DNA of 6,907 bases from Actinomycetota bacterium (GTDB taxonomy: Bacteria > Actinomycetota > Humimicrobiia > Humimicrobiales > Humimicrobiaceae). Shown piece by piece: positions 1 through 5,643 of this stretch (position 1 is its first letter; every line of letters begins with the position of its first letter). The stretch is taken from positions 1 through 6,907 of the forward strand of contig JAQVJB010000088.1 in assembly GCA_028695395.1 (NCBI GenBank), written 5' to 3'. The translations under genes and the position numbers were made by a program. Under the pieces are notes generated by a model. It worked only from the letters and a program-made list of their open reading frames with translations, searched no databases and had not been told where the DNA came from.

Positions 1-2
1 TT

Positions 3-290
3 TTAGTCGGTGGGGCTTGCGTATCAATTTATTCAGATAATAATTATCTTTCATATGATATTGACTTTATTACAACAAGCTCTATTAAAACAATGATTCC
101 GGTACTTGAACAGTTGGGCTTTAAAAAAGCTACTGATAATAAATCTCCCGGATATCTTTTAAAATATGGTTGCTGTAATAAAAAGTTGGAAAAATATTAT
201 GATGAAATTGAACTTGAAATTAATCCTATTAATGGATCAATAAAAGACTGGCAGGAGATTTTATTGCCATTGCTTCAAATTAAATCTTAG
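3..290 (+). CDS. Nucleotidyltransferase-like protein, 3' part (5' end outside window)
   Basis: The reading frame is open from the first full codon at position 3 to TAG at 288-290, so the gene begins upstream of the window. The visible start, LVGGACVSIYSDNNYLSYDI followed by DF, matches the nucleotidyltransferase core: a Gly-Gly pair (residues 3-4 here), then an Asp-Ile-Asp metal-binding motif (Asp19 and Asp21) after a short helix. The next stretch, ending in LEQLGFKK, is the usual helix and strand after the active site. This architecture is typical of small MNT/AbiEii-like nucleotidyltransferases, which move a nucleotide onto a protein or small molecule and often sit in toxin-antitoxin pairs. 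The C-terminal 50 residues are Lys/Tyr/Glu-rich and I do not recognise them. An internal ATG at 93 lies after the active site and is not a likely start. No partner gene is visible downstream. The fold call is fairly firm; substrate and role are unknown. Confidence 0.6.
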   Translation, partial: LVGGACVSIYSDNNYLSYDIDFITTSSIKTMIPVLEQLGFKKATDNKSPGYLLKYGCCNKKLEKYYDEIELEINPINGSIKDWQEILLPLLQIKS

Positions 291-302
291 GGGATTAATT
301 CA

Positions 303-318
303 GGTATAAAAATATACC
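303..318. repeat. Short perfect inverted repeat after the nucleotidyltransferase gene
   Basis: GGTATA (303-308) and TATACC (313-318) are exact reverse complements around an AAAA loop, 12 bases past the stop codon of the upstream gene. The stem is only 6 bp, and no T-run follows it on the + strand, so it would be a poor terminator. It could be a weak transcript end or a protein site. Confidence 0.35.
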
Positions 319-377
319 CATTTAAGCATAATAATTTAGTTCTAACTTTGTCCACTATGCCCAGCCAATAAAAGTCA

Positions 378-533
378 AAATACTATTATCATTTTATCAT
401 CAATATTTAATAAGCATTTGATAGGACCGGCTGTATTCCTTACTACTTCGCTTGCCACCAAAGTTTATTATACTTCTTCCCCAATTAACAGGGCATTAGT
501 TCTAGCAAAGAGCTCTTCACCGAAAGGGGAGCA
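378..533 (-). pseudogene. Possible decayed minus-strand gene fragment
   Basis: Read on the minus strand, one frame from 533 down to 378 gives 21 codons containing FGEELFARTNALLIGEEV. Two adjacent TAA stops (470-465) follow, then 29 more codons containing LVASEVVRNTAGPIKCLL. The composition (Gly/Ala/Glu/Leu mix, few rare residues) looks protein-like rather than like translated AT-rich spacer. There is no start codon or ribosome binding site in frame, and adjacent protein-like text in another frame just upstream (about 540-635 on minus) would fit accumulated frameshifts. I do not recognise the family. It may equally be chance open frame, so the call is weak. Confidence 0.2.
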
Positions 534-776
534 TTAAATCTTAAAAATTATTCATACTTGTCTTTGGCGGTACTTAATTGTTTATCAATACCTTGTCTTT
601 TTCAACAAGTTTCCCCCTTCTTTTTAGCTAACTTCTTGATTTTAGTAAATAATCAGAAAATTTTTTAAAATTATTTTTAAAGTAGTAAAATAAATATAGA
701 TAAATTTTAAAAGATTACTAACAAACGGCCGCCAGATACACAATGCGATTAATTTAAAAAAATTAGAGGCAATGAT

Positions 777-1625
777 ATGAATAAGATAAAGATAGTTACT
801 GACAGCACTGCTGATATACCTAAGGAGTTAGTAGAAAAATATGGTATTGAAGTGGTGCCCCTTTATGTAAATTTTGGGGAGGATAGTTATATAGATGATG
901 GTAAAAGCCTGACCAAAAAACAATTTTATGAGAAGCTGGAGAAGACTAAAAAACAGGTTACTACTTCACAACCAGCTCCCCAGGATTTTATCCAAGCCTA
1001 CGACAGGATTTTGCAGGATTATGAATCCATAATTTCTATACATATCTCTGGAAAAATGTCTGGTACCTTTAATTCTGCCCAGCTGGCCAAAAGAAATTTT
1101 GCTGATAGAGATATAGAAATTATTGATTCGGAACTGGTCCATATGCCTTTGGGACTTTTGGTAATAAAGGCAGCAGAGCTGGCTTTGGAAAACAGGCCCA
1201 AAGAAGAGATAATCCATGAAGTTCAAAAACTTAAGGAAAAAATAAGGGTTCTGTTTATTCCGCGTTCTTTAAAATATATGATAAAGAGCGGTAGAATAGG
1301 CAGAGCAAAGGGGTTAATTGCTTCATTGCTAAAAATTCGGCCTATACTTACTTTCTATAAGGGGGAAACTGCCCAGTTTAAAACTACCAGAAGGTTTGGC
1401 CAGGCCAAAGATGAGCTGATAAAATCAATGAAAAGCATGATAAAGGACACTTCCAACCTGATGGTGGTTGTTTCTGATTCTGATGCCCGTGAAGAAGAGG
1501 ACATGATGGTCCAAAGAATTGAGGATACTTTTTCTCCCCGGGAAATTATGAGGGCCGAAGTTGGGCCGGTGGTTGGAAATCACCTTGGACCCGGCGGTAT
1601 AACGGTAACTTTCTATGAAAAATAG
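777..1625 (+). CDS. degV: DegV family fatty-acid-binding protein (FakB-like)
   Basis: A complete DegV domain of 282 residues, normal for the family. The N-terminal IVTDSTADIP (residues 6-15), TTSQPAP (62-68), ISGKMSGTFNSA (90-101) and the late GPVVGNHLGPGG (263-274) are the conserved blocks that form the fatty-acid pocket. LKYMIKSGRIG (165-175) is the linker motif before the C-terminal subdomain. DegV proteins of Firmicutes (FakB) hold a free fatty acid in the cytosol and present it to the kinase FakA, giving acyl-phosphate for phospholipid synthesis. No fakA is in this window, as is common for dispersed degV copies. The start at 777 is supported by AGAGG at 765-769, seven bases upstream. An out-of-frame ATG at 772 leads to an immediate stop. 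Arginine codons are mainly AGA/AGG. Family assignment is firm; the exact lipid is not readable. The symbol is that of the family. Confidence 0.93.
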   Translation: MNKIKIVTDSTADIPKELVEKYGIEVVPLYVNFGEDSYIDDGKSLTKKQFYEKLEKTKKQVTTSQPAPQDFIQAYDRILQDYESIISIHISGKMSGTFNSAQLAKRNFADRDIEIIDSELVHMPLGLLVIKAAELALENRPKEEIIHEVQKLKEKIRVLFIPRSLKYMIKSGRIGRAKGLIASLLKIRPILTFYKGETAQFKTTRRFGQAKDELIKSMKSMIKDTSNLMVVVSDSDAREEEDMMVQRIEDTFSPREIMRAEVGPVVGNHLGPGGITVTFYEK

Positions 1626-1628
1626 TAT

Positions 1629-1742
1629 ATGGCCAAAGTTGTAGCCAAAAGTTTAAAATTAAGGTTTTTAATAATAATCCGCCTAGCAATAGTGTTATGA
1701 TTAACCCTGACAGGATGTAGGGCTGGACCCGGCCTGAATTAG
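1629..1742 (+). pseudogene. Remnant of a lipoprotein gene, signal peptide split by in-frame TGA
   Basis: An ATG three bases after the degV stop opens a frame that reads like a lipoprotein signal peptide: a basic start (MAKVVAKSLKLR), then a hydrophobic run (FLIIIRLAIVL). TGA at 1698-1700 interrupts it. The same frame continues with LTLTGCRAGPGLN and stops at TAG (1740-1742). LTGC is a good signal-peptidase II lipobox, and with the TGA bridged the hydrophobic stretch has the right length and position for one. The simplest reading is a nonsense mutation followed by decay of the mature region. TGA read as tryptophan is possible but nothing else in the window supports it. No clear ribosome binding site precedes it apart from possible coupling to degV. 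The remnant could be chance, but the basic-hydrophobic-lipobox order is suggestive. Confidence 0.35.
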
Positions 1743-1970
1743 TCGATTTTTAAACAATGAAATTCTAAACAAGAAGTCATATAACAGATAAAGAATCTCA
1801 ACTAGAAATACCCCGTAAAATTGATAAATATAATATTAGGGTCTTATATTGCTCTCTTAAATTTTCATATTGATTTTTTACTGGAGTTTATACGGTTCTA
1901 ACTTAGAGTCTGGTGGCCAGCTATTTTCAGGCATCTGCTTCATAAAAATCTATATCTTCCTGTAAGCTGT
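1743..1970. other. Gap between the lipoprotein remnant and the doxX promoter
   Basis: No gene with a start and ribosome binding site is visible. A 34-codon stretch without stops on the + strand (1769-1870) translates to a charged sequence including KESQLEIPRKIDKYNIRVLY. It has no start codon and lies in a different frame from the remnant at 1629-1742. It could be the frameshifted mature part of that broken gene, or chance. Confidence 0.35.
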
Positions 1971-1973
1971 TAA

Positions 1974-1982
1974 TGCTATAAT
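1974..1982 (+). promoter_or_regulatory. Extended -10 promoter for the doxX-type gene
   Basis: TGCTATAAT is a perfect extended -10 element (TGn plus TATAAT at 1977-1982). The -35 region around 1954-1959 is poor, as is usual for extended -10 promoters. Transcription would begin near 1989, leaving a leader of about 60 bases before the ATG at 2048. A Fur/PerR-like palindrome lies over the expected start of transcription. Confidence 0.5.
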
Positions 1983-1987
1983 TTAAT

Positions 1988-2002
1988 GCATAATAATTAT
2001 GA
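1988..2002. promoter_or_regulatory. Fur/PerR-like operator overlapping the transcription start
   Basis: GCATAAT-A-ATTATGA has the 7-1-7 layout of Fur-family operators. The core CATAAT/ATTATG (1989-1994 and 1996-2001) is a perfect inverted repeat about a single A. Against the PerR consensus TTATAAT-N-ATTATAA, 11 of 14 arm positions match, and the Fur 7-1-7 form also gives 11 of 14. Its place just downstream of the -10 is right for repression. Such AT palindromes also arise by chance in AT-rich spacers, so this is a candidate. No regulator gene is in the window. Confidence 0.42.
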
Positions 2003-2047
2003 TTTTCTGTTGATAACAGATTAATCAAATAATAAGAGGAGATAAAA

Positions 2048-2542
2048 ATGCAAGAAAAACCTCTAAAAATTACATTAGCCATACTTAGATTTTTAATGGC
2101 AGTGGAATTTCTTTGGGCTTTCTTTGATAAATTACTAGGTTTGGGTTTTTCAACTGCACCTGAAAATGCCTGGATCAGGGGAGGTTCACCGACATTTGGA
2201 TTTTTAGCAAAGGGTTCGAGTGGCCCTTTTGCAGGGATTTTCCAGGCAATCGGTGGCAAAAGCATCGTTGATTGGCTCTTTATGATTGCACTACTTCTAA
2301 TAGGAGTAGCTCTCGCATTAGGAATTGGGATGAAGATTGCCACAATTTCAGGTTCTGTATTGATGTTCTTCATGTGGGCTGCTTCTCTTCCTAAACCTAA
2401 TAACTTCTTCCAAATAGATGATCATATAATATATATACTCGTATTAGTTGTTCTTCTGTTTGCAAAAGCCGGACAATATGCTGGTCTTGGCAGGATATGG
2501 ACAAAAACAAAACTTGTACGAGGGGCAACAATACTAGAATAA
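2048..2542 (+). CDS. DoxX family membrane protein
   Basis: A 164-residue integral membrane protein with the DoxX/DoxD layout. It has an N-terminal helix (about residues 8-28, with the family-typical FLWAFFDKLLGLGF at 21-34), a Gly-rich periplasmic loop (about 35-70, with GGSPTFGFL), then three helices (about 75-93, 97-112 and 127-142). WAASLP between helices and DDHIIY (124-129) are also characteristic. DoxD-type proteins form the small part of archaeal thiosulfate:quinone oxidoreductase. In mycobacteria a DoxX protein joins a membrane complex with superoxide dismutase and a thiosulfate sulfurtransferase that counters oxidative and thiol stress. Here the gene stands alone, so the substrate is open. 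AGAGGAG at 2035-2041 is an excellent ribosome binding site. The upstream Fur/PerR-like site fits a redox or metal role. Membrane family is firm; biochemical role is inferred. Confidence 0.85.
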   Translation: MQEKPLKITLAILRFLMAVEFLWAFFDKLLGLGFSTAPENAWIRGGSPTFGFLAKGSSGPFAGIFQAIGGKSIVDWLFMIALLLIGVALALGIGMKIATISGSVLMFFMWAASLPKPNNFFQIDDHIIYILVLVVLLFAKAGQYAGLGRIWTKTKLVRGATILE

Positions 2543-2636
2543 AAATAATCTTAGCCAGGGCTTTAATTGCAGCTGTAGATTAGTTGGCCGTATTCTCCCA
2601 AATTCCTTTCAAATTACAATTTGACCAATCAATTTA

Positions 2637-2645
2637 TGGTATAAT
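2637..2645 (+). promoter_or_regulatory. Candidate extended -10 promoter for the aldo/keto reductase
   Basis: TGGTATAAT (TATAAT at 2640-2645) is a full extended -10. TTGACC at 2621-2626 resembles a -35 but the spacer is only 13 bases, so it is probably not used. A start near 2652 would leave an A/T-only leader of about 110 bases. The 9-mer TATGGTATA is also found in the candidate catalase promoter. Confidence 0.42.
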
Positions 2646-2761
2646 TTTATTTAAAGAATATATTTTAAAACATTATAAACTTGTTAAAAAATAATATAAA
2701 TTTGATTATATTAAAAATACTTTTCTTCTTTTGATAAATCATTTAAGCAAGGGGGGCAATG

Positions 2762-3619
2762 ATGGAAAAAAGATTGTTGGGAAAAACTAATGAAAGATTA
2801 TCGATAATAGGTTTTGGCGGAATTGTAGTTATGAACGAAACCAGCAAAAATTCCGCAGAATTTGTCTCCAAAGCTATCAACAGAGGAATAAATTATTTTG
2901 ATGTAGCTCCACAATATGGCAATGCTCAGGAAATGTTGGGGCCTGCATTAAAACCATACCGAAAAGATGTTTTTCTTGCCTGCAAGACATTGGAAAGAAC
3001 AAAAAAAGGAGCAGAAAAAGAACTTCATGATTCACTTAAAAAATTAAAAACTGACCATTTCGACTTATACCAATTCCATAGCGTAAAAACTTTAAGCGAA
3101 GTAGAGCAAATAATGGGGTCCGGAGGAGCCATGGAAGCTTTCGAAGAAGCAAAGGAAAAAGGGCTTATAAGATTTATCGGTTTTTCTGCCCATACAGAGG
3201 AAGCTGCTCTTGCGCTAATGGAACAATACGATTTTTCAACAATACTTTTCCCTTTCAACTGGTCTTCCTGGCTGAAAGATGATTTTGGCCCTAAAGTATT
3301 GGAAAAAGCTATTAAAAGCAATATCGGTATACTTGCTTTAAAAGCTCTTGCCAAAAGAAGTCTTGAAAAAAATGAGAATCCAAAATGGAATAAGTGCTGG
3401 TATGCACCTGTTGATGATTTTTTGGAAGCATCTATGTGTCTTCGTTTTACACTTTCCCTTCCGGTCACATCTGCGGTATCTCCAAGCCATGCGGAGCTTT
3501 TATGGTGGGCTTGTGATATAGCAGACAGTTTTACACCTTTGGAAGAAGATGAGCTGGCATTTTTAAAGGAAAAATCAAAAGACATAGACACAATCACCAG
3601 GGAATTAAAAAACATTTAA
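2762..3619 (+). CDS. Aldo/keto reductase family oxidoreductase
   Basis: A TIM-barrel NADP(H)-dependent reductase. Numbering from the upstream ATG (2759), the start RLLGKTNERLSIIGFGG is the first barrel strand. The catalytic tetrad is complete: Asp48 and Tyr53 in NYFDVAPQYG, Lys76 in LACKT, and His107 in DLYQFHSV. GLIRFIGFSAHT (135-146) is the conserved central strand and loop. Such enzymes reduce aldehydes and ketones to alcohols in the cytosol; the real substrate cannot be read. At 285-286 residues it has only the barrel, without the C-terminal ferredoxin-like domain of some relatives. Two ATGs adjoin (2759 and 2762). I prefer 2762 because the ribosome binding site AAGGGGG (2749-2755) is then 6 bases away rather than 3. 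Arginine codons are mostly AGA/AGG. Its place between doxX and catalase suits a stress or detoxification role, as inference only. Confidence 0.88.
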   Translation: MEKRLLGKTNERLSIIGFGGIVVMNETSKNSAEFVSKAINRGINYFDVAPQYGNAQEMLGPALKPYRKDVFLACKTLERTKKGAEKELHDSLKKLKTDHFDLYQFHSVKTLSEVEQIMGSGGAMEAFEEAKEKGLIRFIGFSAHTEEAALALMEQYDFSTILFPFNWSSWLKDDFGPKVLEKAIKSNIGILALKALAKRSLEKNENPKWNKCWYAPVDDFLEASMCLRFTLSLPVTSAVSPSHAELLWWACDIADSFTPLEEDELAFLKEKSKDIDTITRELKNI

Positions 3620-3714
3620 TAATAAAATTATTTAAAGACAAAACTGTTTATAAAACAAAAATTTTTAAAAACCCAGGCATATAATTTTAGTTATATTAAC
3701 TATAGTAACGTATC
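3620..3714. other. AT-rich spacer with small palindromes after the aldo/keto reductase
   Basis: No gene. Small symmetric elements are visible: AATAAT/ATTATT just after the stop (about 3618-3632), TGTTT/AAACA around ATA (3645-3657), and ATATAA/TTATAT around TTTTAG (3679-3696). All are A/T-dominated and short. None has the GC stem plus T-run of a convincing terminator. Confidence 0.3.
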
Positions 3715-3734
3715 TGATAATGTGTTTATTATAA
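3715..3734. promoter_or_regulatory. Fur/PerR-like half-sites upstream of catalase
   Basis: TGATAAT (3715-3721) equals a Fur left half-site and is one base off a PerR one. ATTATAA (3728-3734) equals a PerR right half-site. They are inverted but 6 bases apart rather than the usual 1, so neither pairs into a standard 7-1-7 box. They overlap the expected -35 of the catalase promoter, where a repressor could act. Catalase control by PerR is common in Gram-positive bacteria, which makes the spot worth noting, but the match is imperfect. Confidence 0.22.
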
Positions 3735-3744
3735 AAATATTCTA

Positions 3745-3753
3745 TGGTATATT
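3745..3753 (+). promoter_or_regulatory. Candidate extended -10 promoter for catalase
   Basis: TGGTATATT (TATATT at 3748-3753) is an extended -10 with one mismatch. With a 17-base spacer the -35 is TTTATT (3725-3730), a weak match. Transcription would start near 3760, giving a leader of about 50 bases to the ATG at 3810. Confidence 0.38.
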
Positions 3754-3809
3754 TATCATATTCTGCAAAACATACTGCTTAATGAAATAATTAGATTGGA
3801 GGGGTTTAT

Positions 3810-5525
3810 ATGAAAAATAATGATCCAATGCAAAAAAATGGATTAGGTCAATATCTGCCAAGCCGCAATGATGCAAAAGGGGATAATCCGGGCATAACCC
3901 GTGAAAATGGTGCTCCGGTTATCAATAACCAGGATACTATGACTGCAGGGCCAAGAGGGCCTCAAGTCGTTCAGGACGCCTGGCTTTTAGAGAAACATGC
4001 CCACTTTAACCGGGAGGTTATTCCTGAGCGTCGAATGCATGCTAAAGGCTCCGGAGCTTTTGGTGAATTTACAGTAACTCACGATATTACCAGATACACC
4101 AAAGCAAAAATATTTTCCGAAATCGGAAAGAAAACCAAAATATTCATGCGTTTCTCTACTGTAGCTGGTGAGCGTGGAGCCGCAGATGCAGAGAGAGATA
4201 TCCGCGGTTTTGCTATGAAATATTATACTGAAGATGGAAACTGGGATCTTGTAGGAAACAACACCCCAGTATTCTTTTTCAGGGATCCAAAAAAGTTCAT
4301 CGATTTAAATCATGCTATTAAGCGTGACCCTCGAACAAATATGCGAAGCCCCAACAGTAACTGGGATTTCTGGACATCACTTCCTGAAGCATTGCTTCAG
4401 GTAACTATTACCATGAGTGATCGCGGCATTCCTTCTTCTTTTCGTTATATGCATGGATTTTCCAGCCATACATATAGTCTTATAAATGATTCAAATGAAC
4501 GTGTATGGGTAAAATTCCATTTCCGAAGTCAGCAGGGTTTCCAAAGCCTGACTGATCAGGAAGCAGAAATGGTGGTGGCAAAAGACAGAGAAAGCCATCA
4601 GAGAGATCTTTATACTGCCATTGAGAAGGGGATATTTCCTAAATGGACCATGTTCATTCAGGTTATGACAGAAGAACAGGCCAAAAAAATGCCTTATAAT
4701 CCCTTTGACCTGACTAAAATGTGGTATAAAAAGGATTTCCCGCTGATTGAGGTGGGCGAATTAGTGCTCAACAAGAATCCGGATAATTATTTTGCTGATG
4801 TTGAGCAGGCAGCATTCAACCCTGCAAACAATGTTCCGGGTATAGGTTATTCTCCTGACCGAATGCTTCAGACACGACTTTTTGCTTATGGAGATGCCCA
4901 GCGTTATCGACTTGGTGTAAATCATCATCAGATTCCTGTCAACAGCCCTCAGGGCGTAATGAATCCCCACAGCTTCCATCGTGACGGCAAGATGAGAGTT
5001 GATGGAAATCTGGGCAGTGAACTGCACTATGAACCAAACAGCTATGGCAATTGGATGGATAATCCCAAGACAGCTGAGCCTGTTCAGGACGGCGGCGATG
5101 TTTATCAGTATGACTTCCGGGAAGATGACCACGATTATTATACACAGCCCGGACTTCTTTTCCGCAATATGAGCCCAGAGCAAAGATTGGTTCTTTTTGA
5201 AAATACAGCCCGGAACATGGGTGATTCGACACTGCAGATTAAACACAGGCATATAAATCATTGTTACATAGCTGACCCTGAGTACGGCAAAGGAGTGGCT
5301 GAAGCTCTGGGTATTTCCATTGACGATGTTGATCTTACGTCAATGGAATCTGACAGTCACGATGCATGGGTAAAAGATAATGCCAGAGGCTCTGCTGACC
5401 TGAACGTGCCCACCATGCCGGCAAATCCTTCTACTGCAATGGATCTGCCGCAGAACGGCCGGGATACAAATGTAAAAGATCCGGCAAGTCTGTACAACTG
5501 GGAAAATGATCCCCAACTGTTGTGA
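3810..5525 (+). CDS. Monofunctional heme catalase (small-subunit, clade 3-like)
   Basis: A complete catalase that splits hydrogen peroxide into water and oxygen in the cytosol as a heme tetramer. The active-site signature FNREVIPERRMHAKGSGAFG (residues 66-85) carries the distal His77. RFSTVAGE (114-121) and GNNTPVFFFRDP (149-160) bring the catalytic Asn. The proximal signature RLFAYGDAQ (356-364) brings Tyr360, the axial heme ligand, and Arg356. Sequence blocks such as SDRGIPSSFRYMHGF resemble the NADPH-binding small catalases of Bacillus. At 571 residues it is longer than the usual 480-500: it has about 25 extra N-terminal residues and a polar tail from about 505 that I do not recognise (ends NWENDPQLL). 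GGAGGGG at 3798-3804 supports the start. It is more GC-rich than its flanks in places (30 of 60 bases at 4921-4980). It prefers CGN arginine codons (24 of 34), unlike its neighbours, a sign of transfer. The symbol katA or katE cannot be chosen from sequence alone. Confidence 0.96.
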   Translation: MKNNDPMQKNGLGQYLPSRNDAKGDNPGITRENGAPVINNQDTMTAGPRGPQVVQDAWLLEKHAHFNREVIPERRMHAKGSGAFGEFTVTHDITRYTKAKIFSEIGKKTKIFMRFSTVAGERGAADAERDIRGFAMKYYTEDGNWDLVGNNTPVFFFRDPKKFIDLNHAIKRDPRTNMRSPNSNWDFWTSLPEALLQVTITMSDRGIPSSFRYMHGFSSHTYSLINDSNERVWVKFHFRSQQGFQSLTDQEAEMVVAKDRESHQRDLYTAIEKGIFPKWTMFIQVMTEEQAKKMPYNPFDLTKMWYKKDFPLIEVGELVLNKNPDNYFADVEQAAFNPANNVPGIGYSPDRMLQTRLFAYGDAQRYRLGVNHHQIPVNSPQGVMNPHSFHRDGKMRVDGNLGSELHYEPNSYGNWMDNPKTAEPVQDGGDVYQYDFREDDHDYYTQPGLLFRNMSPEQRLVLFENTARNMGDSTLQIKHRHINHCYIADPEYGKGVAEALGISIDDVDLTSMESDSHDAWVKDNARGSADLNVPTMPANPSTAMDLPQNGRDTNVKDPASLYNWENDPQLL

Positions 5526-5570
5526 TATTTTTAGCTTTGTTTGTAAGTAAAAAATAGTTCTAATTATTGG

Positions 5571-5613
5571 ATAGGAGATTTAAAACAGAATACTTTTGTT
5601 TTAAATCTCCTAT
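5571..5613. terminator. Long perfect stem-loop downstream of catalase
   Basis: The left arm ATAGGAGATTTAAAACA (5571-5587) is the exact reverse complement of the right arm (5597-5613), a 17-bp stem with a 9-base loop that can tighten further with a G-U and two A-U pairs. It begins 46 bases after the catalase stop and ends 19 bases before the ygbA start. That position suggests a terminator, but the stem is AT-rich and only TTTAT follows, not a good T-run. It may act as a leaky terminator, an mRNA-stabilising 3' hairpin, or an attenuator between catalase and ygbA. Confidence 0.5.
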
Positions 5614-5623
5614 TTATAAGATA

Positions 5624-5643
5624 AAAGCAGGATGTCCTGTTTT
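5624..5643 (+). promoter_or_regulatory. Small hairpin with the ygbA start codon in its loop
   Basis: AAAGCAGG (5624-5631) pairs with CCTGTTTT (5636-5643), 8 bp with one G-U, around the loop ATGT, which holds the annotated ATG (5632-5634). The only ribosome-binding-like bases (AGCAGG) are inside the stem and abut the ATG. Either translation is controlled by this fold, or the hairpin with its TTTT is a weak terminator and ygbA really starts further downstream. Confidence 0.3.

Larger units (their letters stand above)
291..764. other. Long gap without an intact gene
   Basis: No open frame with a credible start and ribosome binding site exists on either strand. The 3' half (about 640-720) is almost pure A/T. 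The middle (about 378-533) contains an amino-acid-like minus-strand frame broken by stops, listed separately. A small GC pocket, CGGCCGCC, sits at about 726-733, upstream of degV. I see no clear terminator or promoter that I would defend here. Confidence 0.5.

Noticed and set aside
966..1226. Minus-strand frames opposite degV
   Set aside because: They are antisense to the conserved DegV fatty-acid-binding blocks and lack any start signal.
1711..1736. CAGG...CCTG and GGG...CCC symmetry as a degV terminator
   Set aside because: The stems are 3-4 bp, mismatched in nesting, and lack a T-run.
1927..2373. Minus-strand open frame of 148 codons over the doxX gene and its promoter
   Set aside because: It overlaps a clear membrane-protein gene with a strong ribosome binding site; the reverse frame has no recognisable features.
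2614..2645. TTGACC at 2621 as the -35 for the aldo/keto reductase promoter
   Set aside because: Only 13 bases separate it from TATAAT, too short for sigma-70; the extended -10 alone is the better explanation.
3025..3615. Long minus-strand open frame (196 codons) opposite the aldo/keto reductase
   Set aside because: It mirrors a gene with an intact catalytic tetrad, has Ser/Lys-rich nonsense-like content, and no ribosome binding site.
4761..5261. Minus-strand open frames opposite the catalase
   Set aside because: They lie inside the conserved catalase heme region, and the translations show no domain; they are shadows of that gene.
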